From Verrucomicrobiales bacterium (GTDB lineage: Bacteria > Verrucomicrobiota > Verrucomicrobiia > Verrucomicrobiales > DEV007), in assembly GCA_017991025.1 (NCBI GenBank), contig JAGNMT010000305.1:1-5282 (forward strand): DNA of 5,282 nt. Reading direction: 5' to 3'. Positions within the stretch are counted from its first letter, which is position 1. The number at the start of each line of letters is the position of its first letter. The translations under genes were made by a program, and so were the position numbers. The notes below the pieces were generated by a model. That model was not told the DNA's origin. It saw only the letters and a program-made list of their open reading frames with translations, and searched no databases. Positions 1 to 5,282 of the stretch are shown here, in pieces.

Positions 1-1
1 C

Positions 2-166
2 TATTCGGCCATGGCCGCTGACATATACGTCATTGGCCTGGTCATCCAGAAGAAGTTCCAGCGTCTCCAGACTGCCTATGGTTTTCTTTTGTACGGAATG
101 CCGGGCGGGATATTGCTCTTTCTCATTATTCAGACAATACTGCGAGTGACGGGGACGGAAGGATAG
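2..166 (+). CDS. C-terminal fragment of an unidentified membrane protein
   Basis: The reading frame is open from the left edge to a TAG at 164-166, giving 54 residues, so the gene begins outside the window unless the in-frame ATG at 11 is the real start (51 residues). The visible part has a moderately polar stretch with a basic patch (VIQKKFQRLQ), then a strongly hydrophobic segment (GFLLYGMPGGILLFLIIQTI) that reads as one transmembrane helix, then a short polar tail (RVTGTEG). This pattern suits the last helix of an inner-membrane protein, with the KK..R patch probably cytoplasmic. I do not recognise the family, and no catalytic motif is visible. It lies upstream of pth on the same strand, separated by about 100 bases and a possible weak terminator. 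A competing frame is also open over much of this short stretch, so coding status rests mainly on the credible hydrophobic helix. Confidence 0.5.
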   Translation, partial: YSAMAADIYVIGLVIQKKFQRLQTAYGFLLYGMPGGILLFLIIQTILRVTGTEG

Positions 167-184
167 TCGTGCTGGTTTGGACTC

Positions 185-209
185 ACCGGATTATCTGGTT
201 TGATTTTTT
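185..209 (+). terminator. Weak terminator-like hairpin after the membrane-protein gene
   Basis: ACCGG at 185-189 pairs with CTGGT at 195-199 (5 bp including one G-U pair) around an ATTAT loop. A T-rich tract, TTTGATTTTTT, follows at 199-209. It starts 19 bases after the stop at 166 and ends before the pth start. The T tract is good but the stem is short, so termination would probably be partial. The same tract could instead be part of the pth leader or promoter. Confidence 0.35.
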
Positions 210-272
210 GATGGCAGCCCCCTTCCGTGTGAACCGTAGTTGCACCCGCCTTCGAATCGATTTAGTTCTCCT

Positions 273-896
273 GTGAGCTTCCTAGATCGTTTTATTTCCC
301 GCCCCGGATCCGGGGATTCTCCCGACCTCGGCGGTATCCGTCTCGTCGTCGGCCTGGGTAATCCGGGACCGGAATACGAGAAAACCCGGCACAACATCGG
401 GTTCGAGCTGGTGGATCTTCTGGCTAAAGATCATGGCCTCAAGTGGGAGAAGGAACATAAGTTCCGCGCCAAAGTCGCTGCCGACGGTAACCGTCTCATC
501 TTCGCAAAACCACTCACCTACATGAATCTCAGCGGAAATGCGGTCACCCGCCTCGCGGTTCATTACCGGGTGCTTCCAGAGCAAATCCTGGTCCTCTACG
601 ACGATGTCTCCCTGCCCGTTGGTAGCCTCCGCTTCCGCGCGAATGGTTCCGCCGGCGGACACAACGGGATAAAATCCATCATTGAATACCTCGGGATCGA
701 CGCCTTTCCACGACTCAAGATCGGAATAGGCTCACGCGTTGATAATGAAGCACTCACCGACCATGTCCTGGGTCGATTCAGTGAGGAAGAATGGTCCGAA
801 ATGGAAAAAGTCCTAGCGATTGCTGTAGATGGAGTAAACTATGCGCTTTCCGCCGGTCTGGAATCAGCAATGAATCAGTTCAACCGGCGGGCCTAA
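273..896 (+). CDS. pth: Peptidyl-tRNA hydrolase
   Basis: Cytoplasmic esterase of the bacterial Pth family. It cleaves the ester bond between peptide and tRNA in peptidyl-tRNAs that drop off the ribosome, which recycles tRNA and is usually essential. With the GTG at 273 the protein has 207 residues. Family landmarks are all present: VVGLGNPG with N30, TRHNIGF with catalytic H40, TYMNLSG with N85, YDDVSLPVG with D110 and GGHNGIKS with N131. These match E. coli N10, H20, N68, D93 and N114 in order and near-exact spacing. The start is uncertain. No ATG or GTG lies close to the conserved core (IRLVVGLGN at about 336), so any conventional start adds roughly 20 or more residues compared with E. coli. 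A TTG at 240, just after an in-frame stop at 237-239, is the only longer option (218 residues). Neither candidate has a Shine-Dalgarno sequence. rpsF follows on the same strand and is probably co-transcribed. Function is near certain; the start is not. Confidence 0.95.
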   Translation: MSFLDRFISRPGSGDSPDLGGIRLVVGLGNPGPEYEKTRHNIGFELVDLLAKDHGLKWEKEHKFRAKVAADGNRLIFAKPLTYMNLSGNAVTRLAVHYRVLPEQILVLYDDVSLPVGSLRFRANGSAGGHNGIKSIIEYLGIDAFPRLKIGIGSRVDNEALTDHVLGRFSEEEWSEMEKVLAIAVDGVNYALSAGLESAMNQFNRRA

Positions 897-951
897 TCAA
901 CGCATACAGCGAACCGGAAAAATCGTCGGATTGAATACCACGCAACTACTC

Positions 952-1239
952 ATGAAACGCAAATACGAAGGAGTCTACATTCTCAAACTTCAGGGCCAGG
1001 AAGAGGGAATTGATGAAATGGTGGGGAAAATCACCAAGGAACTCGAGTCAAACGGTGCCAAGCTCGAACAAATCGAGCGTCTCGGGCGCAAGGAGTTTAT
1101 CTTCCCCAACAACAGCAAACAGAAGCACGGCTACTATGTGCAGGTTCATTTCGAGGCCGATCCTGCATCACTCAATGAAGTCGAGTCACACCTGAAACTC
1201 AACGAACAGGTGATGTTGCAACATTATCGTCGCCTCTAA
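952..1239 (+). CDS. rpsF: Small-subunit ribosomal protein bS6
   Basis: Ribosomal protein S6, which binds the platform of the 30S subunit next to 16S rRNA and, in characterised bacteria, pairs with bS18. From the ATG at 952 it is 95 residues, close to the short S6 form without the long acidic tail of E. coli. The start KRKYEGVYILKL is the first beta strand of the S6 ferredoxin-like fold. The middle IERLGRKEFIF and GYYVQVHF segments are the characteristic strands, and the end LKLNEQVMLQHYRRL matches the family's 'L+ln+.vlr+l' closing region. A TTG at 931 would add seven residues (MNTTQLL). A GGAAA at 915-919 lies about 11 bases before that TTG, while the ATG has no obvious ribosome-binding site, so either is possible. 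It begins 55 bases after pth ends, which suggests one transcript. The common partners ssb, rpsR and rplI do not follow within this window. Confidence 0.93.
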   Translation: MKRKYEGVYILKLQGQEEGIDEMVGKITKELESNGAKLEQIERLGRKEFIFPNNSKQKHGYYVQVHFEADPASLNEVESHLKLNEQVMLQHYRRL

Positions 1240-1547
1240 TCGACGACCGGACAGCGGGCAGGGTCACCGGGATTTCCCGGGCCAACAGTCCCGCTTTCGC
1301 TGTAAAAGCCTCCTCTGGAGTTCACCACGGGGGCTTTGTCGTTTCCATGGGAAAGTTTCCCGCATCTCGAAAGACGGCCTTCTGCTCCCGAATGGTTGAC
1401 GCTTGCTAAAGACTGGGCCAAGTTACCGGCCCTCGTTTCGGGCTGACCGTCTCTATTCCACGGAGTGAGTCGATCTCCACTTCTGCGTTCGCAGACGTTT
1501 ATCCGACACCATTCCCTCAACCCTCCTCCCCCGTTTCTATTCCATTT
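1240..1547. other. Structured non-coding spacer between rpsF and the SNF2 gene
   Basis: I see no convincing gene in these 308 bases. The one long open frame, on the minus strand, gives an Arg/Gly/Ser-rich peptide with no family features. The stretch is dense in inverted repeats: AGCGGG 1253-1258 with CCCGCT 1290-1295, enclosing CCGGG 1267-1271 with CCCGG 1276-1280; the hairpin at 1305-1337 (listed separately); TTTCC/GGAAA/TTTCC arms at 1342-1360; AGACGG 1372-1377 with CCGTCT 1447-1452, enclosing GGGCC 1415-1419 with GGCCC 1428-1432. The last part, 1511-1547, is almost purely pyrimidine. It should hold the end of the rpsF transcript and the promoter and leader of the SNF2 gene, but I found no persuasive -35/-10 pair. 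A small structured RNA is possible but not shown. Confidence 0.55.
1305..1344 (+). terminator. Probable terminator of the pth-rpsF unit
   Basis: AAAGCCTCC at 1305-1313 pairs with GGGGGCTTT at 1329-1337, a 9-bp stem with one G-U pair. TGG 1316-1318 and CCA 1325-1327 can extend it inside the loop. The stem is followed by TTTGTCGTTT, a broken T tract. It lies 65 bases after the rpsF stop. An A-rich left arm mirrored by a T-ending right arm is typical of intrinsic terminators. On the other strand the hairpin is followed by TTTTAC, but no leftward gene is nearby to need it. Confidence 0.5.
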
Positions 1548-4500
1548 ATGAACGTAGATCGCGCGACGCTCGACTTCCTCAATTCATTCTCGCATGACGA
1601 AAAGAAAGAAGGCCAGCGCCTTCACGATGAAGGAGCGGTTACGCAGATATTCGGTAATCATCTTCTCATTCAAGGGCGGATCGAAGACGAAGGCTGGTCC
1701 TGCCGCACACGCATTCAGTTGCAGGGAAATGAATGGATCGGCGAAGCCGATGAAAAAAGTGATTCCGGCCGCGCCTCCCTTTATGCCACCATGCTGGAGA
1801 AGGTGGCCCGAAAAGGCGATCTGCCCGATGCGCCCAATGAGATCGGTCAGAAGTCATTAACCGAAGTCATCGAAGACAAATTGAGCCGCGCGCTCACCGG
1901 TGAAGAAGATGAGTACCTCGGCAAGATCGAGCGCCGCTATCGCCGCTTCGAAATGGAGCGGGAAATTTTCGACTCCGATCTCGTGCGGCTGAACCCGCGC
2001 TGGCCCGTTGACAGCTTTGAGCCGCTCGTCCTATGGCCTGTCGCCCCGACCGATATTGTTGAATTCTGGAACTACGTCTCGCATGCGTTCGAAAAGGGAA
2101 ACTACGACTTTCCCCCTTTTCTCGAGGTCATCACTGATCGCGAGTGGACCCGCGAGCGCATGGAGGCCTGGGAAAGGCGTCGCGAGGAGAGCGAGTGGCG
2201 TTATCAGGTCGAGGTGTTCGAAAAACGCCCCGCGGAAGAACCCGTCGAGCTCGTGGAGTTCCGCCTGCGCATCAGCACTCGCGAAGCCCGGCTGATGGTC
2301 AAAGCAGGAGAGAGCGGCACATTTGAACGCATTTCCGAGCCCGAGCAGTTCGCCCGCCTCGAAGAGCGATATACCAATGGAGGTCTTCGTATGACCGGCC
2401 CTTCGGAAATCCTCTGGAGCAAATTTATCCATGCCGCGTCCAAAGATGAAGCGCTCAACGGCGGTCTCATTCTGGACAAGATCGAAAACTGCCGGTTTCT
2501 CAACCGGCTCTTTCATCAGCCCGAACTTGAGGGACTCATCGTCAATCTTGACGAACACCCCTTCCGCATCAGTGAAAAACCCCTTCGATGGACCTGTCGG
2601 GCCGACTCGATGGGCTCGGAAGATTACGAAATGCAACTGCTGACGGCGGATGATCGCGATGTCTCCCACACCGTCAGGCTCCTTCCCGGGGATGAGGCAC
2701 TCTACATGAGTGACGAGTGGGTCTTCCGCGGCCCCGAACACTGGGTCAAGGCCGAAACACTAATCGATCCCCGCGTCGTGGTTCCCCGGAGCATTATCGA
2801 GAGCGAGTCAGGCGTTGCCTTCCTCTACCGACTTAACTCGACGATCCCGGCCGAGCTCGCGAAAAAAATCCAGGAGGAGACGCTCAAGGTCATTTTCGAA
2901 CTCAGTATTTCCGGCAGTGCCACCGGTGCGTCGAGTGAGCACATGCTGATGAAAATCCTCGCGACCAACAGCGATGACACCCGGGAAGAGATCCTCGGTC
3001 GCGAAGGTTGGGAAGTCGTGAAGCACCAGAAAGAGGCCTCTGATCGCCTCTACCGCTATGACAGGAGCCTCCAACGACGCGTGGGCCGGTTTGTCGCCCC
3101 GATGCAGCCGACTTTCGACGGCAACCTGGGCTGTTACCGGGCCCGCGTGACCAAAAATTTCCCTGAAAAATACGCCGAATGGCTTGAGTCTCTGCCGAAG
3201 GAGATCGAAATCCGGGCCGACAAGGACCTTGCCACTCTCGAAGCCGATCCGATCGAGGCGCAGGTCTCCTTCGAGGTGGTGAACGAAGAGATCGACTGGT
3301 TCGATCTCAAAGTGGTCGTCAAAGTGGATGGTCTCGACCTCTCCCAGGAGGAGATCCGCGCACTCGTTCAGGCACGGGGACAGTTTGTCCGTATGGATCG
3401 CGGTGGCTGGCTTCGCCTGAAAATGAATCTCAGTGAAGAGCAGCAGGTCGCTGTCTCGAAAATCGGGCTTGATCCCTTTGATCTCACTGGAGAAGTGCAT
3501 CGCCTCCACGCCCTCCAGCTCGCCGAACCGGCCGCAAGGGAAGTCTTCGACGCCAAAGCCTGGGAAAGGATCACGGACCGGGCGAAAAATCTCAAGCTGC
3601 AAGTCCGTCCCGAGATCCCCCCCGGCCTCAACGTGAATCTTCGTCCCTACCAGATCGAAGGATTTCACTTCCTCGCCTACCTTTCGACCAATCAATTCGG
3701 CGGCATCCTCGCCGATGACATGGGTCTCGGAAAAACCATCCAAACCCTGACCTGGCTGCTCTGGCTGCGAGAGGAATGCGGTGATGAAGTTCCGCCCAGC
3801 CTTGTCGTCTGTCCGAAATCCGTTCTCGATGTCTGGGGCGATGAAGTGAAAAAAGCCTCACCTTCGATTCGCGTCCAGGTTCTTCGCAACAAAACCGAAC
3901 TCGAGGTCGAACGCCTCGGCAAGGACATCGATCTGCTCGTGATCAACTATAGCCAGCTTCGGACCTGTGCCGATGAGATCAAGTCGATCAAATGGCTCGG
4001 CATCATTCTCGACGAAGGCCAGCAAATCAAGAACCCCGACTCCAAGGCGGCCAAATCCGCCCGGGCCCTCGAAAGCCAGAACCGCCTCGTCCTCACCGGA
4101 ACCCCGATCGAAAACCGGCTCCTCGATGTCTGGAGTCTCATGGGCTTTGCGATGCCCGGTATCCTCGGCGACCGGAAGTATTTCCGGGAGAACTTCGACA
4201 AGCGCAAGGACGGCCAATCCCAGAGCCGTCTCACCGCCCGCCTCCGTCCTTTTCTGCTTCGGCGCACCAAAGGTGAAGTCGCCCTCGACCTCCCTCCCAA
4301 AATCGAGGAAGATGTCTTCAGCGAAATGGAGGACGTGCAGAAGCAGCTCTACCGCTCCGAGATGGAACGCATCCAAAAGGTCCTCCTCGGTATCGAGACC
4401 GACGAGAGCCTTCGTAAGAACAGCTTCGTGATCCTTCAGGGGCTCATGCGTCTTCGCCAGATCTGCTGTCACCCCGGACTCATCGACGCGAAATATCGCC

Positions 4501-5054
4501 ACGAGGAAAGCGCCAAGCTGAACGCCCTTTTCTACCTGCTCGACCAGTTGCACGAGGAAGGCCACAAAGTCCTCGTCTTCAGCCAGTTTGTCTCCATGCT
4601 GGATATCATCCGCGACGAACTTGAAGACCGGGAGCGCCCCTACAGCTACCTCACCGGACAGACAAAGAATCGTCACGAAGTCATCAGCGACTTCCAGGAA
4701 ACAAAAGAGGCCAAGGTCTTCCTCCTCTCCCTCAAGGCCGGAGGCAGCGGCCTCAACCTTACTTCGGCGAGTTACGTCATCCTTTACGATCCCTGGTGGA
4801 ACCCGGCCGTCGAGAACCAGGCGATTGACCGTTGTCACCGCATCGGGCAGGAGAGCAAGGTCAATGCCTACCGCCTCCTCATGCGCGACAGCGTGGAGGA
4901 AAAGATCCGCATCCTCCAGCAGCAGAAGAGCGCGATGATGACCAGCGTACTTGGCGAGGAAGGCTTCACCCGGAACCTTGAGATGGACGATCTGAAATTC
5001 CTCTTCAGCGACGGGCACGCCGTTGAAACGAAAAAGGGCAAGAGTGCCGAGTAA
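1548..5054 (+). CDS. SNF2-family DNA-dependent ATPase (DEAD/DEAH-box helicase superfamily 2)
   Basis: A 1168-residue Swi2/Snf2 ATPase, of a group that uses ATP to translocate on double-stranded DNA and displace or remodel bound proteins. The bacterial members' cellular role is mostly unknown. The engine is C-terminal. RecA lobe 1 has LRPYQIEGF with Q702, motif I DDMGLGKT with Walker K729, motif II DEGQ at 822-825 and motif III LTGTPIEN at 849-856. Lobe 2 has KVLVFSQF (motif IV), LSLKAGGSGLNL at 1060-1071 (motif V) and QAIDRCHRIGQ at 1091-1101 (motif VI, arginines R1095 and R1098). The protein ends with an LGEEGFTRNLEMDDLKFLFS tail common in bacterial members. A WFD element (583-586) through W621 before the engine is also typical of these proteins. 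The first ~95 residues resemble a SWIM domain without its zinc ligands; residues ~100-575 are unassigned. The ATG at 1548 has no Shine-Dalgarno sequence and follows a pyrimidine tract. The gene appears intact and monocistronic. RapA/HepA is less likely, because this N-terminus shows none of the RapA architecture. Confidence 0.95.
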   Translation: MNVDRATLDFLNSFSHDEKKEGQRLHDEGAVTQIFGNHLLIQGRIEDEGWSCRTRIQLQGNEWIGEADEKSDSGRASLYATMLEKVARKGDLPDAPNEIGQKSLTEVIEDKLSRALTGEEDEYLGKIERRYRRFEMEREIFDSDLVRLNPRWPVDSFEPLVLWPVAPTDIVEFWNYVSHAFEKGNYDFPPFLEVITDREWTRERMEAWERRREESEWRYQVEVFEKRPAEEPVELVEFRLRISTREARLMVKAGESGTFERISEPEQFARLEERYTNGGLRMTGPSEILWSKFIHAASKDEALNGGLILDKIENCRFLNRLFHQPELEGLIVNLDEHPFRISEKPLRWTCRADSMGSEDYEMQLLTADDRDVSHTVRLLPGDEALYMSDEWVFRGPEHWVKAETLIDPRVVVPRSIIESESGVAFLYRLNSTIPAELAKKIQEETLKVIFELSISGSATGASSEHMLMKILATNSDDTREEILGREGWEVVKHQKEASDRLYRYDRSLQRRVGRFVAPMQPTFDGNLGCYRARVTKNFPEKYAEWLESLPKEIEIRADKDLATLEADPIEAQVSFEVVNEEIDWFDLKVVVKVDGLDLSQEEIRALVQARGQFVRMDRGGWLRLKMNLSEEQQVAVSKIGLDPFDLTGEVHRLHALQLAEPAAREVFDAKAWERITDRAKNLKLQVRPEIPPGLNVNLRPYQIEGFHFLAYLSTNQFGGILADDMGLGKTIQTLTWLLWLREECGDEVPPSLVVCPKSVLDVWGDEVKKASPSIRVQVLRNKTELEVERLGKDIDLLVINYSQLRTCADEIKSIKWLGIILDEGQQIKNPDSKAAKSARALESQNRLVLTGTPIENRLLDVWSLMGFAMPGILGDRKYFRENFDKRKDGQSQSRLTARLRPFLLRRTKGEVALDLPPKIEEDVFSEMEDVQKQLYRSEMERIQKVLLGIETDESLRKNSFVILQGLMRLRQICCHPGLIDAKYRHEESAKLNALFYLLDQLHEEGHKVLVFSQFVSMLDIIRDELEDRERPYSYLTGQTKNRHEVISDFQETKEAKVFLLSLKAGGSGLNLTSASYVILYDPWWNPAVENQAIDRCHRIGQESKVNAYRLLMRDSVEEKIRILQQQKSAMMTSVLGEEGFTRNLEMDDLKFLFSDGHAVETKKGKSAE

Positions 5055-5071
5055 GCAATCCCGCCACCTCC

Positions 5072-5105
5072 CTCCTTGCAAGGCGCGATGGCGCAGTGCA
5101 AGGAG
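5072..5105 (+). terminator. Long hairpin after the SNF2 gene, probable terminator
   Basis: CTCCTTGCA at 5072-5080 is perfectly complementary to TGCAAGGAG at 5097-5105. Inside, GCGC 5083-5086 pairs with GCGC 5091-5094 around a GATG loop, with a symmetrical AG/AG internal loop between the two stems. The whole 34-base element starts 17 bases after the SNF2 stop codon. Only a loose T-rich stretch (ATTCCTTCGTTCG) follows, so it may act as an intrinsic terminator or simply protect the 3' end of the message. Confidence 0.55.
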
Positions 5106-5121
5106 ATTCCTTCGTTCGTGC

Positions 5122-5140
5122 AAAATCCGGTTTTGACCGG
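5122..5140 (-). terminator. Intrinsic terminator of the ammonium transporter gene
   Basis: Read on the minus strand, CCGGT (5140-5136), a CAAA loop and ACCGG (5131-5127) form a 5-bp GC-rich hairpin, followed by ATTTTG (5126-5121). It lies 7 bases beyond the transporter stop codon at 5148-5150. The position, strong stem and T run fit an intrinsic terminator for the leftward gene. The stem is short. Confidence 0.55.
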
Positions 5141-5147
5141 GTGTAGT

Positions 5148-5282
5148 TCAATCGTTGTAGGCGCTTTCCCCGTGGGTCGCCTGATCGAGCCCGAGGCGCT
5201 CGTCCTCTTCCGAAACCCGGAGCCCGCGACAGACCGCTTTTACCAGGAGCAGAATCACAATCGTGACCGCAGCGGTATAGAC
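5148..5282 (-). CDS. amtB: Ammonium transporter Amt, C-terminal fragment
   Basis: The last 44 codons of an Amt/MEP/Rh-family inner-membrane ammonium transporter; the rest lies beyond the right edge. The fragment opens with the end of the final transmembrane helix (VYTAAVTIVILLLVKAV) and continues into the cytoplasmic C-terminal region, GLRVSEEDERLGLD, then HGESAYND. This closely follows the E. coli AmtB tail (GLRV.EE.E..GLD...HGE.AYN), the region that couples the three subunits of the trimer and contacts the PII protein GlnK. The protein ends at a TGA (5150-5148). The gene converges on the SNF2 gene with a 93-base spacer. No glnK/glnB gene lies on the downstream side visible here; it could be upstream, outside the window. 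Amt family assignment is secure from this tail, whereas the exact symbol (amtB or amt) is conventional. Confidence 0.92.
   Translation of the reverse strand, partial: VYTAAVTIVILLLVKAVCRGLRVSEEDERLGLDQATHGESAYND

Noticed and set aside
177..205. Promoter for pth with TTGGAC at 177-182
   Set aside because: The hexamers at 16-18 base spacing (TTGATT, TGATTT) are weak, and the same stretch is better read as a hairpin plus T tract.
1349..1361. Palindrome GGGAAAGTTTCCC as an operator site
   Set aside because: It is a striking 13-base inverted repeat, but it sits just after the terminator-like hairpin and about 190 bases before the next start, with no promoter beside it. It is recorded only as part of the structured spacer.
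1396..1425. Promoter starting with TTGACG at 1396-1401
   Set aside because: The -35 match is good, but 16-18 bases downstream lie CCAAGT/CAAGTT/AAGTTA, which match the -10 consensus at only one or two positions.
1236..1520. 94-residue minus-strand open frame in the rpsF/SNF2 spacer
   Set aside because: Composition is Arg/Gly/Ser-rich with no domain features, its end overlaps the rpsF stop region, and the underlying DNA is better explained by hairpins.
2808..3743. 311-residue minus-strand open frame opposite the SNF2 gene
   Set aside because: Same antisense shadow effect; it runs opposite the WFD element and motif I of the SNF2 protein.
1548..5054. SNF2 gene as part of a phage-defence system such as DISARM
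   Set aside because: No methyltransferase, nuclease, phospholipase-D-like protein or other defence partner is adjacent. Neighbours are translation and nitrogen-transport genes, which fits the ordinary stand-alone chromosomal type.
3858..5123. 421-residue minus-strand open frame opposite the SNF2 gene
   Set aside because: It is antisense to the conserved SNF2 motifs. The frame stays open because of the strong C/G third-position bias of the real gene, and its protein is low-complexity in Leu, Glu and Val.

Overview
The window looks like a housekeeping chromosomal segment of a moderately GC-rich bacterium. The gene order pth-rpsF, weak or absent Shine-Dalgarno sequences, non-ATG start options and the style of the S6 and Pth proteins suggest Verrucomicrobiota or a relative. 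That placement is an inference from gene order and protein style; no rRNA or other decisive marker is present.

Layout, left to right. Positions 2-166 (+) hold the last 54 codons of an unidentified membrane protein that enters from the left edge, followed by a weak terminator-like hairpin near 185-209. Next are pth (peptidyl-tRNA hydrolase, about 273-896, +) and rpsF (ribosomal protein bS6, about 952-1239, +), which probably form a short translation operon. A 308-base non-coding stretch (1240-1547) follows. It is rich in inverted repeats, including a terminator-like hairpin after rpsF, and ends in a pyrimidine tract just before the next start. A single long gene (1548-5054, +) encodes a 1168-residue bacterial SNF2-family DNA-dependent ATPase with all the main helicase motifs in its C-terminal 470 residues and a long, poorly characterised N-terminal part. 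A 93-base convergent spacer carries two hairpins, one suited to each strand. The right edge (5148-5282, -) is the C-terminal 44 codons of an Amt-type ammonium transporter running leftwards into the window.

The two translation genes work together loosely: Pth rescues peptidyl-tRNAs that drop off ribosomes, and bS6 is part of the small-subunit platform. The SNF2 protein and the ammonium transporter appear to be independent transcription units. No mobile element, CRISPR array, tRNA, rRNA or defence cluster is visible. The most unusual items are the apparently zinc-less SWIM-like N-terminus and the DEGQ motif II of the SNF2 protein, the structured rpsF/SNF2 spacer, and the N-terminally extended Pth with its uncertain start.
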